Part shown: one piece after another, positions 18,346-26,860 of the stretch
Position numbering within the stretch: the stretch's first letter is position 1
Layout of the letters: each line of letters starts with the position of its first letter
DNA from: Hyphomicrobiales bacterium
Lineage (GTDB): Bacteria > Pseudomonadota > Alphaproteobacteria > Rhizobiales > Rhizobiaceae
Assembly: GCA_900473185.1 (NCBI GenBank)
Contig: UCKU01000003.1
Span: 112,382 to 176,381, forward strand
Length of the DNA: 64,000 nt
Direction: 5' to 3'
Position numbers and translations under genes: made by a program
The notes under the pieces: model-generated
What the model was told of the DNA's origin: nothing
Seen by the model: the letters and a program-made list of their open reading frames with translations, nothing else
The model's database searches: none

Positions 18346-19500
18346 TCAGTAAAACGTCGATTTGAAGGGAAGGATCGCCGAGCCCATGGCAGCGGCGTCG
18401 CCCGATATGTCTGACACGATGAGCTTGGGGTGTGGGCGGGCGACGCCGTAGCGCGGGCGGCCGAAAAGTTGGGTGCGTTCGCTCAACATCTGCGCCAGTC
18501 CCGGTGGCACCTGGCCGCCGAAGACGATCGCCTGCGGGTCGTAGATTGCCCAGATGGCGTTGATGAGACGGTTATAGGCCGGCGTGATCTCCTCAACCCA
18601 TTCCACCGCGCCCGGCCATTTCGGATCGAAATTCTTGCGCAGATAAGGGATCGACGGCACGTCGACATTGTGGCGCTTGAGCTTCTCAAGAAGCAGCTGC
18701 AAGGCGGGGCGGCGGACCATCTCCTCGTCGTCGTACATGCCAGAGAATTCCCCCGCATTGCCATTGCCGCCGAGCAGCAGTTCGCTGTCGTGTATCAAGC
18801 CGCCACCGAAACCGTAATTGAAGCTGAGATAGGCGAAGTGCTTGATGAAGCGGCCGGCGCCGAACATCGCCTCGGCTACAGCGCCGGCGCTGCCGCCGTT
18901 CAACAGCCAGACGGGCTTTTTGAAGAGATCGCTCAGAAGCGGTCCTAGCTCGATCAGCGACCATTCATGCAGCGGCATCGAGGCATTGTATTTTGTCCCT
19001 GATATCAGAGCGCCCGCAATGCCGAAGCCGATGCCGAAGAAGGTCTCGTCATCGAGGCCGTTCAGCTGCTGCATTTCGGCAATGCGTTCTTGCACGCGAT
19101 CCAGCGCCTGGTTCATGCCCAGCTCCCTCAGCGAGATGTCGCTTTCGCCGAGCACATTGCCTGACAGGTCCACCAGGCAGATGTCGACCACGTCGGAATT
19201 GACGGAAATACCGACCGAATAGGCGTGGAGTCCGTTGAGCCTGAGCATGGGGCTCGGCTGGCCGCGGCCGAGACCGGGCTTGGGGGACCCCAGCGAAACG
19301 ATGCCGCGCTCGACGAGCTGGTCGATGATGCGATGGACGGATTGCTGCGTCAGATCCGTATGGCCGGTGATCTCGGATCGCGACAGGCCGGGATTGCGCC
19401 AGATGAGTTTCAGCAGGCTGCGTTCATTCACGGAGACGACGATTTCTTCTCCCGGACGGCGGAACCGGGATGCAATCAACGGTTCGGGAAAATAAGGCAT
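18346..19500 (-). CDS. ROK-family transcriptional regulator
   Basis: A 384-residue repressor of the NagC/XylR type. An N-terminal winged helix (about residues 25-85, LIWRNPGLSRSEITGHTDLT, then QQSVHRIIDQLVERG) precedes a ROK sugar-kinase-like domain (GFGIAGALISG, FGGGLIHDSELLLGGNGNAG). The usual CGxxGC zinc motif of ROK proteins is not seen. It diverges from ugpBAEC and the two phosphodiesterase genes, its probable targets. Two similar dyads flank the intergenic region. The effector is probably a phosphorylated sugar or polyol, by family. Confidence 0.9.
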   Translation of the reverse strand: MPYFPEPLIASRFRRPGEEIVVSVNERSLLKLIWRNPGLSRSEITGHTDLTQQSVHRIIDQLVERGIVSLGSPKPGLGRGQPSPMLRLNGLHAYSVGISVNSDVVDICLVDLSGNVLGESDISLRELGMNQALDRVQERIAEMQQLNGLDDETFFGIGFGIAGALISGTKYNASMPLHEWSLIELGPLLSDLFKKPVWLLNGGSAGAVAEAMFGAGRFIKHFAYLSFNYGFGGGLIHDSELLLGGNGNAGEFSGMYDDEEMVRRPALQLLLEKLKRHNVDVPSIPYLRKNFDPKWPGAVEWVEEITPAYNRLINAIWAIYDPQAIVFGGQVPPGLAQMLSERTQLFGRPRYGVARPHPKLIVSDISGDAAAMGSAILPFKSTFY

Positions 19501-19512
19501 GACGCACCTCGA

Positions 19513-19533
19513 ATATACTACAAAAGTGTAACT
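19513..19533. promoter_or_regulatory. Candidate ROK operator 1
   Basis: TACTA-N5-GTGTA (19516-19530) with an A/T-rich centre, an imperfect version of the dyad at 19613-19627. It lies about 16 bases upstream of the ROK gene start, where bound protein would cause autorepression. Confidence 0.5.
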
Positions 19534-19611
19534 GAAACACGAATGGCAACCGCAGGTGCCTGCATACCGGGCTTTACGCTCTCAATCAAGTCGGACCACG
19601 TCATCGAATTG

Positions 19612-19631
19612 TTACACACAAAGTGTATTAA
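19612..19631. promoter_or_regulatory. Candidate ROK operator 2
   Basis: TACAC-ACAAA-GTGTA, perfect 5-bp arms at 19613-19627, centred 97 bases from operator 1. It is about 64 bases upstream of ugpB. The spacing would allow looping between the two sites. Confidence 0.55.
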
Positions 19632-19690
19632 GCCGACCGTTCACGATCCGGACGCTGATCCGGCGGGTCTCAAATTCAGGCGAGGGCAAA

Positions 19691-21001
19691 ATGAAGATTT
19701 CCATTCTGGTGGCTGCGGCCGCCCTGATGACGGCTGCGTGTTCTTCTGCACAGGCTGCCAGTTTCGAATTCTGGTACGGCAATACGGGAAGCGTCGAAAA
19801 GGCGATCCTGGCACAGTGCGACGCCTTCAATGCGTCGCAGTCGGCCAATCACGTCACCTGCGTCGGGCAGGGCAGCTATGAAGTGTCCATGCAGAAGGCG
19901 ATTGCCGCCTACCGTTCCAACAAGCATCCGGTGCTGATCCAGTTCTTCGATGCAGGCACGCTCGACCTGCTGCTGTCCGACGCCGTCGTTCCGGTTCAGG
20001 ACGTGCTGCCCGATGTCAACTGGAACAATTATATCAAGGGTGCGCGCTCCTATTACGAGACGTCGGGCGGCAAGCTCTATTCGCAGCCCTACAATTCGTC
20101 GACGCTACTCTTCTACGTCAACAAGACCGAACTCGAAAAAGCCGGCGTCACCGAGATGCCGAAGACCTGGGAAGACATTATCGAGGCTGCCCGCAAGCTG
20201 AAGGCTGCCGGCAACCAGTGCCCTTATGTCACCAATGCCGAGCCGTGGTCGATGTTCGAGCAGTTTTCCGCCCGTCACGGCCTGCCGATCGCTTCCAAAC
20301 ACAATGGCTATGACGGTCTCGATGCCGAATATGTCTTCAACACCACTTTCTTTGCCAAGCATCTGCAGAACCTGATCGACTGGCGCAAGGAAGGCCTGGT
20401 GAAGATCGCCAGCGATACCAAGGCCGGCAATTACACCGCCGCCTTCAATTCCGGCGAATGCGCCATGATGGAAAATTCCTCCGGCTCCTACACGGACTCG
20501 TCCAAGGCCTTTGCCGGCAAGTATGAACTCTCCGTCAGCCTGACGCCGATGTACAAGGGTTACGAGCGCCACAACACCTTCGTTGGCGGCGCCTCCATCT
20601 ACATCATGAAGGGCCATGACCAGGCGCAGATTGATGGCGCCAAGGCCTTCCTCGATTTCCTGCGCAAGCCCGAACAGCAGATGTTCATGACGGCTTCCAC
20701 CGGCTACGTACCCGTCACCAACGACGTGCTCGATGCCATCGCCAAGAGCCCTGATGCCGGTTCCACCAAATATGCGACGGCAGGCGTCGGCATTGAATCC
20801 ATGAACGAGCCCGGCACCCCCGACACCCGCGGCATCCGCCTCGGCTTCTACGTGCAGTTCCGCTCGATCCTAATCGAAGAAACGCAGAAGGCGTTTGCCG
20901 GCACGCAGACCGCGCAGGCATCGCTCGACAGTGCCAAGAAGCGTGGCGACGAGCTGCTGCGCCGCTTCGAGCAGACCTACAAGACGGCAAAGCTGCCCTG
21001 A
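19691..21001 (+). CDS. ugpB: UgpB-like periplasmic solute-binding protein
   Basis: A 436-residue ABC-importer binding protein resembling sn-glycerol-3-phosphate/glycerophosphodiester receptors. Matches to UgpB are YNSSTLLFYVNKTELEKAG, GLPIASKHNGYDG, DWRKEGL and CAMMENSSGSYTD. The N-terminus is a signal peptide, probably cut after SSAQA; the Cys in TAAC lacks a proper lipobox. ATG 19691 follows GAGGG and starts the signal peptide; the frame open from 19556 would run through the operator. First gene of ugpBAEC, followed by a hairpin that should raise its yield over the permeases. Confidence 0.88.
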   Translation: MKISILVAAAALMTAACSSAQAASFEFWYGNTGSVEKAILAQCDAFNASQSANHVTCVGQGSYEVSMQKAIAAYRSNKHPVLIQFFDAGTLDLLLSDAVVPVQDVLPDVNWNNYIKGARSYYETSGGKLYSQPYNSSTLLFYVNKTELEKAGVTEMPKTWEDIIEAARKLKAAGNQCPYVTNAEPWSMFEQFSARHGLPIASKHNGYDGLDAEYVFNTTFFAKHLQNLIDWRKEGLVKIASDTKAGNYTAAFNSGECAMMENSSGSYTDSSKAFAGKYELSVSLTPMYKGYERHNTFVGGASIYIMKGHDQAQIDGAKAFLDFLRKPEQQMFMTASTGYVPVTNDVLDAIAKSPDAGSTKYATAGVGIESMNEPGTPDTRGIRLGFYVQFRSILIEETQKAFAGTQTAQASLDSAKKRGDELLRRFEQTYKTAKLP

Positions 21002-21008
21002 TCCATCT

Positions 21009-21047
21009 CCGGTGCGGCGCTCCCCCGTCGCCGCACCGGCTTTTCTC
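21009..21047 (+). terminator. Intra-operon hairpin between ugpB and ugpA
   Basis: CCGGTGCGGCG (21009-21019) pairs with CGCCGCACCGG (21029-21039), followed by CTTTTCTC. This perfect 11-bp stem lies in the 62-base gap within the operon. It probably gives partial termination or 3' protection, the usual way to keep binding protein in excess. Confidence 0.75.
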
Positions 21048-21063
21048 GAAATGGACATGCGTG

Positions 21064-21954
21064 ATGTCGTCGGAATCCTCGCTTTTCAGCCATCGCTGGC
21101 TGCCGCTGCTGCTTGCCGCACCCTTGCTGCTGCTGATCCTCATCTTCTTCTACGCGCCGATCATCCAGGCCTTCTACTGGTCCTTCTTCCTGGAAAGGCC
21201 GTTCGGCGGCGGGTCGGAGTTCGTCGGCTGGGATAATTTTCGCCGTGTACTTGCCGATCCGGAATTCTGGGATGCCGGCTGGCGCACGATAATCTTCATG
21301 ATCTTCGCCTCGTCGCTCGCAGTCGCTCTGCCGCTGATCCTGGCGGTGGCTGCCGACCGGAAGATCCGCCTGTCGCTGACGGCCCGCAACGTGCTGGTCT
21401 GGCCGAAGGGTGTGGCGGGCGCTTCGATCGGCGTCGTCTTCGCCTTCATCTTCAATCCCTTCGTCGGCATTCTGGCGCCGATCAACCATTTCTTTCCGGG
21501 CGCCTGGGTGCCGGGCCTCGATGGCACTGACGCTTTCATCACGCTGATCATTGCCCATGTCTGGGGCGGCATTCCCTTCAACTTCGTCATCCTGCTCGCC
21601 GGGCTGCAATCCATTCCGCGCACCATGTTTCAGGCGGCAGCGATGGATGGCGCAGGGCCGTGGCGGCGCATCTTCGATGTGCAGCTGCCGCTGATCATGC
21701 CGCAGCTCTTCCTGACGCTGGTGCTGGAATTTACCGAAAGCGTCACCTCCGCCTTCGCACTGATCGACACGATCACCAAGGGCGGGCCGGGCGGCTCTAC
21801 CAATCTGCTCGTCTACAAGATCTACACCGATGGCTTCAGCGGCTACGACCTGTCAGGCGCTTCTACCCAGACGGCCATCCTGATGGTCTTCGTCGTCATC
21901 CTCACTGCCGCGCAGTTCCTGCTTCTCGGCCGTAGCATCAATTACCAACGATAA
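21064..21954 (+). CDS. ugpA: UgpA-like ABC permease
   Basis: A 296-residue inner-membrane permease with six hydrophobic segments. The EAA loop that contacts the ATPase reads AAAMDGAGPWRRIFDVQLPL near residue 200. TKGGPGGSTNLLVYKIYTDG is characteristic of MalF/UgpA-type permeases. ATG 21064 is preferred to the adjacent GTG 21061. Ten bases separate it from ugpE. Confidence 0.9.
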   Translation: MSSESSLFSHRWLPLLLAAPLLLLILIFFYAPIIQAFYWSFFLERPFGGGSEFVGWDNFRRVLADPEFWDAGWRTIIFMIFASSLAVALPLILAVAADRKIRLSLTARNVLVWPKGVAGASIGVVFAFIFNPFVGILAPINHFFPGAWVPGLDGTDAFITLIIAHVWGGIPFNFVILLAGLQSIPRTMFQAAAMDGAGPWRRIFDVQLPLIMPQLFLTLVLEFTESVTSAFALIDTITKGGPGGSTNLLVYKIYTDGFSGYDLSGASTQTAILMVFVVILTAAQFLLLGRSINYQR

Positions 21955-21963
21955 GGGCCAGCC

Positions 21964-22881
21964 ATGATCGAAAATGCTCGCTCGCTCAATTTCGCCGCCA
22001 GCGCCATCCTGGCTGTCGGTATCATCTTCATTCTCGGGCCGCTCTATTTGACGCTCGCCAATGCCTCGCAACCCTACGAGTTCCTGCTGCGCAACGGGCT
22101 TGCCTGGTATCCGGGCGACCAGTTCATCGCCAATGTCATGCGCGTCTTCACCGAGACCCGCATCCCGATCCAGATGCTGAACAGCATGCTGGTGGCCTTT
22201 TACGATGCCGTCTTCACCTGCGCGCTTTCCTTTCTCGCTGCCTATGCGCTCGTCTATTTCCGCATCCGCTGGGCAGGTATCGCCTTCGCGGTGATCCTGG
22301 CTACGATCATGCTGCCGATCGATATTCGCGTCATCACCACCTATCAGGTGGCGGCGAACATCTTCTCGCCACTGAATGCGCTGCTTGATCTCACCGGTGC
22401 CAATGCGCTGATCGAAAGCCTGTTCGGTGCGCATGTTCATCTCGAACTCAGCGTGCTCGATACGCATTTCGGTCTCGTCGCACCACTGGTAGCGCATGGA
22501 ACCGGCACCTTCCTGTTCCGGCAGTTCTTCCGCACGTTGCCGGCTGATCTCTTCAAGGCGGCGCGCATGGATGGGGCAGGGCCGATCCGTTTCCTCTTCC
22601 ATATCCTGCTGCCGATCTCGCTCAGCAGCTTCGCAGCGCTCTTCGTGCTGACCTTCCTCAGCGGCTGGACGCAGTATCTCTGGCCGCTGGTTGCCGCCTC
22701 CAAGCCCGAAATGACGACCGCCGTCGTCGGTCTGGCGCGCCTCGCACCCGACATGGAAGGCGAGATCCCCGACTTTCCGATGATCATGGCAGGCGTCGTG
22801 GTCGTCTCGATCATTCCCCTTGTCATGATTGCGCTCCTGCAGCGCTACCTCGTGCAAGGCCTCGTTCTTTCGGAGAAATGA
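21964..22881 (+). CDS. ugpE: UgpE-like ABC permease
   Basis: A 305-residue MalG-type permease, partner of UgpA, with six membrane segments. The EAA loop is ARMDGAGPIRFLFHILLPIS. Segments such as MLPIDIRVITTYQVAANI and FLSGWTQYLWPLVAASKPEM match UgpE. Its stop is one base before the GTG of ugpC. Confidence 0.9.
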   Translation: MIENARSLNFAASAILAVGIIFILGPLYLTLANASQPYEFLLRNGLAWYPGDQFIANVMRVFTETRIPIQMLNSMLVAFYDAVFTCALSFLAAYALVYFRIRWAGIAFAVILATIMLPIDIRVITTYQVAANIFSPLNALLDLTGANALIESLFGAHVHLELSVLDTHFGLVAPLVAHGTGTFLFRQFFRTLPADLFKAARMDGAGPIRFLFHILLPISLSSFAALFVLTFLSGWTQYLWPLVAASKPEMTTAVVGLARLAPDMEGEIPDFPMIMAGVVVVSIIPLVMIALLQRYLVQGLVLSEK

Positions 22882-22882
22882 C

Positions 22883-23980
22883 GTGAACGCCATCGATACC
22901 GCCATCCGCACCGCGGCCACCAACATCACGCTGTCAGGCGTCACCAAGGCATACGATACGAAATCGACCGTCATTCCGCCGCTTGATGTCGAGCTTCGCG
23001 CCGGTGAATTCACCGTTGTTCTCGGCCCGTCGGGCTGCGGGAAATCCACGCTGCTGCAGATGATCGCCGGGCTCGAGGCCGTCAGCGGCGGCAAGATCCT
23101 GTTCGGCAATCGCGAGGTACAGGGCTTGGAGCCGAAACAACGCGGCTGCGCCATGGTTTTCCAGAATTATGCGCTCTACCCGCATATGACCGTGTTCCAG
23201 AACATGGCCTATAGTCTGAGGGTCGCCGGCCTGCCGAAAGCCGAGCGTCAGGAGCGGGTCGGCGCTGTGGCCGAAATGCTCGGGCTTGCCGCCTATCTCG
23301 ACCGCAAGCCGGGGCAGCTCTCCGGCGGGCAGCGCCAGCGCGTGGCGATCGGCCGGGCGATCGTGCGCGAGCCCGGCGTGCTGCTCTTCGATGAACCGCT
23401 CTCCAATCTCGATGCGCAGCTGCGCCACGACATGCGCGTCGAGCTCGCCGATCTGCACCGGCGTATCGGAGCGACGACCGTCTTCGTCACCCATGACCAG
23501 GTCGAGGCGATGACGCTTGCCGACCGCATCCTGATCCTCAACAAGGGCAGTGTCGAGCAGTTCGATACGCCGAAGGCGATCTATCATCGTCCTGCCTCGG
23601 TCTTCGTCGCCAAATTCATCGGCGCACCGCCCATGAACATTCTGCCGGTGAAGGGCGACGGCTCTGTGTTGCGCCTCGCGGACGGGCAGACAGTTGCGGG
23701 ATACCACAAATCGGGCAATTTCCAGCTCGGCATCCGCCCGGAGGATATCGCCGTCGCAGCGGACGGTACGATCAAGGGCCGGCTCAGGCATTTCGAAGAT
23801 CTCGGCTCGCATGCGGTGCTATCAGCCGATCTCGCTGGCACCTCCATCCGCATCGCCACACCCTTCGGCGCGGATACCGATTCCGCCGAGGCGCTTTCCT
23901 TCACCTTCCCACGATCCCGGTTGCACCTGTTTGACGGCGAGACGGGGCGTGCCATTGCGGACGCATTCGCCGACCATTGA
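22883..23980 (+). CDS. ugpC: UgpC-like ABC transporter ATPase
   Basis: A 365-residue ATPase of the MalK/UgpC class. The Walker A is GPSGCGKST, the signature LSGGQRQRVAIGRAI, Walker B VLLFDEPLSNLD and the switch His is in FVTHDQVEAMT. A C-terminal TOBE/OB region follows, with KFIGAPPMNILP. GTG 22883 has GGAG seven bases upstream; the frame open from 22829 overlaps ugpE and adds unrelated residues. The stop is 11 bases before the first phosphodiesterase ATG. Confidence 0.93.
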   Translation: MNAIDTAIRTAATNITLSGVTKAYDTKSTVIPPLDVELRAGEFTVVLGPSGCGKSTLLQMIAGLEAVSGGKILFGNREVQGLEPKQRGCAMVFQNYALYPHMTVFQNMAYSLRVAGLPKAERQERVGAVAEMLGLAAYLDRKPGQLSGGQRQRVAIGRAIVREPGVLLFDEPLSNLDAQLRHDMRVELADLHRRIGATTVFVTHDQVEAMTLADRILILNKGSVEQFDTPKAIYHRPASVFVAKFIGAPPMNILPVKGDGSVLRLADGQTVAGYHKSGNFQLGIRPEDIAVAADGTIKGRLRHFEDLGSHAVLSADLAGTSIRIATPFGADTDSAEALSFTFPRSRLHLFDGETGRAIADAFADH

Positions 23981-23991
23981 AAGACTTCTCC

Positions 23992-24816
23992 ATGAATTAC
24001 ACAGACTATGTGCGGGACCCGGACAAGGACTGCGCAGTGGTGGCGCATCGCGGCATCTGGCGCGACGCTCCCGAAAACAGCCTCGTTGCCATCGAAGCGG
24101 CGATCCAGGCCGGCTGCGATGTCGTCGAGATCGATGTCCGCCGAAGTGCGGATGGCGGCCTCTTCCTGCTACATGACAGGACACTGCAGCGCATGGCCGG
24201 CATCGACGAGGCGCCGGAGGCGCTGAGTTCGGCACGGCTCGCAGGTCTCACTCTCAGAAACCGCGACGGTGGCGAGAGCAATGAGATGACCGGCGAGAGG
24301 TTGCCGAGCCTGCAGCAGCTCTTCGACCTGACGCGCGATCGCATCTTCCTGCATCTCGATGTCAAGGACCGGGCCATCATCCCCGACGTCATCGCCTGCG
24401 CGCGCGATTTCGATGTCGAATCCCAGGTGGATTTCTGGGGCAGTCTTCGAACGCCCGAAGATCTTGCCTGGGTGCGCGAGACGGTTAGCCCGTACGGCGT
24501 GCTGTTCATGGCCAAGTCACGGATCGGCGCTACGCATGCCGAAGCGGAGCTCGATCTGTTGTTCGAGCTTGCGCCTGCCGTTTGTGAAGTCTGCTTCGAC
24601 CGCATCGAGGATATCGCCGCGCTCCACGCCCGCCGGACGGGCATGGCGCTCTGGGCAAATACGCTCGATTCCGTGGCCTTTGCCGGCTTCACCGATACGG
24701 CTGCCATGCAGGATCCCGACGCCATCTGGGGCCGGCTCATCGAAGCCGGCATCTCCCTCATCCAGACCGATGAACCGGTCGCCCTGAAATCATACCTCGC
24801 CAGCCGTCGTGGCTGA
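23992..24816 (+). CDS. Glycerophosphodiester phosphodiesterase 1
   Basis: A 274-residue GDPD-family TIM barrel hydrolysing glycerophosphodiesters to sn-glycerol-3-phosphate and an alcohol. Active-site motifs are VAHRG, APENS, VVEIDVRR and LLHDRTL. There is no signal peptide, so it acts in the cytoplasm on material brought in by the Ugp transporter. It is paralogous to the next gene, from which it is separated by 16 bases; both share the N-terminal plan with DYVRDP/DFIADP before the catalytic HRG. Confidence 0.92.
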   Translation: MNYTDYVRDPDKDCAVVAHRGIWRDAPENSLVAIEAAIQAGCDVVEIDVRRSADGGLFLLHDRTLQRMAGIDEAPEALSSARLAGLTLRNRDGGESNEMTGERLPSLQQLFDLTRDRIFLHLDVKDRAIIPDVIACARDFDVESQVDFWGSLRTPEDLAWVRETVSPYGVLFMAKSRIGATHAEAELDLLFELAPAVCEVCFDRIEDIAALHARRTGMALWANTLDSVAFAGFTDTAAMQDPDAIWGRLIEAGISLIQTDEPVALKSYLASRRG

Positions 24817-24832
24817 CACTTAAGGAAAGACC

Positions 24833-25693
24833 ATGAGCTACAAAGACTTCATCGCCGACCCGAATCGCAGCTGCGCCATCGTTGCCCATCGCGGCGCCTG
24901 GCACGGCGCGCCGGAAAACAGCCTGGCCTCCATCGAAAAGGCCATCGCCGTCGGCGCCGACATCGTCGAGATCGACGTGCGCAAGAGCGCCGATGGCGAG
25001 CTTTTCCTGATGCATGACGACACGCTCCTGCGCATGGCCGGCATCGACCGCGACGTCGAGACCTTCACTATGGCCGAACTGCAGGCGATCGCGCTGCGCG
25101 AAGACAATGGCGGCGAGCACCGCACCACCACCGACCAGCGCATTCCGACCCTGAAGCAGGTTTTTGAAACCATTCGCGGCCGCATCTTCGCCGATCTCGA
25201 CCTGAAGGATCGCGGCCTGTTTTCGGAAGTGGCGGCCTGCGCCCGCGAGATGGGCGTGGCGTCCTCCGTCGACCTGAAGACAACAGTCATGACCCGCGAA
25301 GATCTCGAATGGGTACGAGCCCAGAACATCGAGGGCGTGCCGTTCATGGCGATGGCGCATTTCACCGCTGCCGGTATCCATCAGACGCTTTCGCTACTCT
25401 CGGAAATCAGGCCCTTCATGTGCGAGCTACGCTTCGATCATCTCGACACGATTGCAAACAACCAGCAGCTCTTCCGGGATGCCAATATGGCGATCTGGTT
25501 CAACACGCTGGATATGGCCGCAAGCGGCGAATGGATCGACACGAGGGCGCTCACCGAGCCCGACGCCATCTGGGGCCGCCTCATGGACGCCGGCATCAGC
25601 ACCATCCAGACCGATGAGCCGGCCGCCCTGCGGGCCTATATCGAGGCGCGGAGAGCGGCGCAAAATCCCTTGGGAACCCGCATCGCGGGTTGA
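24833..25693 (+). CDS. Glycerophosphodiester phosphodiesterase 2
   Basis: A 286-residue paralogue of the preceding enzyme. VAHRGAWHGAPENSLASIE carries the His, Arg and Glu; IVEIDVRKSADGELF and LMHDDTL complete the active site. The C-terminal MDAGISTIQTDEPAALRAYI parallels the first copy. Cytoplasmic, last gene of the operon. Two copies may differ in preference for choline, ethanolamine or other head groups; this cannot be read here. A GGCCACC/GGTGGCC hairpin follows. Confidence 0.92.
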   Translation: MSYKDFIADPNRSCAIVAHRGAWHGAPENSLASIEKAIAVGADIVEIDVRKSADGELFLMHDDTLLRMAGIDRDVETFTMAELQAIALREDNGGEHRTTTDQRIPTLKQVFETIRGRIFADLDLKDRGLFSEVAACAREMGVASSVDLKTTVMTREDLEWVRAQNIEGVPFMAMAHFTAAGIHQTLSLLSEIRPFMCELRFDHLDTIANNQQLFRDANMAIWFNTLDMAASGEWIDTRALTEPDAIWGRLMDAGISTIQTDEPAALRAYIEARRAAQNPLGTRIAG

Positions 25694-25745
25694 GCCTCTG
25701 CCGATCTGCCGGCCACCCGCCGACGCGTGGTGGCCCGCATCTTCC
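25685..25745 (+). repeat. Short repeat, copy 1 (with terminator-like hairpin)
   Basis: Begins GCGGGTTGAGCCTCTGCCG, where the first bases overlap the phosphodiesterase stop, and includes the hairpin GGCCACC (25711-25717) with GGTGGCC (25729-25735). A second, diverged copy in the same orientation lies at 27967-28030. Confidence 0.65.
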
Positions 25746-25892
25746 ACATTCGGGCCGCCCGACACAGTGAGTCTAGGAGTCCGTCCTGAAATTCAGATCT
25801 GCTGGTGACGTATCCTTTCGGCGCGATCGTCCGTCTTGGTTATTGTTCGCGATTGTCCTCGACATCGCCCCCTAACAAATTGGAGCGTGACA

Positions 25893-26825
25893 ATGGATAG
25901 CAAGCAGAGCTTGGCAAACAAGATATACTACGAAACGAACGCAGAGGCTTGGCGCAGCGGTCGAGAATTGCCGCCGGAAGCCTCCGAGTGGTCCGTTCTG
26001 ACGGCGGAACCCGGCGGCGTCGATTACGTCGAGACGAACCTCGGCGACAACACTGCGCTATGGGTGCAGCCAAAAATGTCGGCTAGGGATCGGGTCATGC
26101 TTTACGTGCACGGCGGTGGCTATGTTGGCGGATCGATCTGGACGCATCGCAAGATGGTCGGACACCTCGCCAAGGCGGTTGGCTGTTACGCTTTGATCGT
26201 CACTTACGACTACTCGTTTCAGAGCAAGTTCCCGCGGCAAATCGAACAGGTCGTGGCCGCGTTCGACTGGCTGGCCGGGCAGGGTATCGGGCCGGAGCAT
26301 ACTATAGGTGCAGGCGATTCCGCCGGCGCAGGCCTGGTCATTGCAGCCGCGATGAAACTCCGTGATGCGGGACGTCCGCTGCCGGCCGCGCTCTTCAGTA
26401 TCTCTGGCTGGCACGATCTGTCGGCGAGCGGCCTGTCTTACGAAGCTAACCGCGAAAAGGACGCTTTCTTCCAGAAGGCGACCGTGGATATGTTGGCAGC
26501 ACAAGTGCTCGGAGGGGCCGATGCTCGAAATCCATTCGCCAGCCCGATCTTTGCCGATCTCAAGGGCCTGCCGCCGATCTGTCTGCAAGCTGGCGAAGAC
26601 GAGACCCTGCTTGACGACAGCCGGGTGCTCGCAGAGCGTGCGAAGGCGGCCGGCGTCGAGGTGCGCTTAGAGGTATATCCTGGGATGCTGCACTCGTTCC
26701 AGATGATGGCTGGCCGCGCTCCCGAAGCCGATGACGCGATAGAGCTGTTTGCACAGTGGGTTCGCCCCAAGCTCGGCCTGACCGGAGCCGCGGCAGCACG
26801 CGGTGAAAGTCACGAAGTCGCATGA
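25893..26825 (+). CDS. Alpha/beta hydrolase (HSL-type esterase)
   Basis: A 310-residue esterase of the hormone-sensitive-lipase group. HGGGYVGG is the oxyanion-hole motif, GDSAGAGLV has the nucleophile, AGEDETLLDD the acid and GMLHSFQMM the His. ATG 25893 has GGAG upstream and starts at MDSKQSLANK. It precedes a sigma-factor gene by 35 bases, so the two may be cotranscribed. Substrate unknown. Both genes lie inside a segment bracketed by a repeat, which hints at later arrival. Confidence 0.88.
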   Translation: MDSKQSLANKIYYETNAEAWRSGRELPPEASEWSVLTAEPGGVDYVETNLGDNTALWVQPKMSARDRVMLYVHGGGYVGGSIWTHRKMVGHLAKAVGCYALIVTYDYSFQSKFPRQIEQVVAAFDWLAGQGIGPEHTIGAGDSAGAGLVIAAAMKLRDAGRPLPAALFSISGWHDLSASGLSYEANREKDAFFQKATVDMLAAQVLGGADARNPFASPIFADLKGLPPICLQAGEDETLLDDSRVLAERAKAAGVEVRLEVYPGMLHSFQMMAGRAPEADDAIELFAQWVRPKLGLTGAAAARGESHEVA

Positions 26826-26860
26826 CTCGTATCTTCCTCAATGACGCTAGGATGTGACAG

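Noticed and set aside
19691-19750. UgpB-like protein as a lipoprotein
   Set aside because: Cys after TAA has Thr, not Leu/Val/Ile, at -3, and a normal signal-peptidase site lies just after.
21853-23154. 433-codon minus-strand ORF opposite ugpE and ugpC
   Set aside because: No motif; the opposite strand encodes a clear permease and ATPase in an operon.
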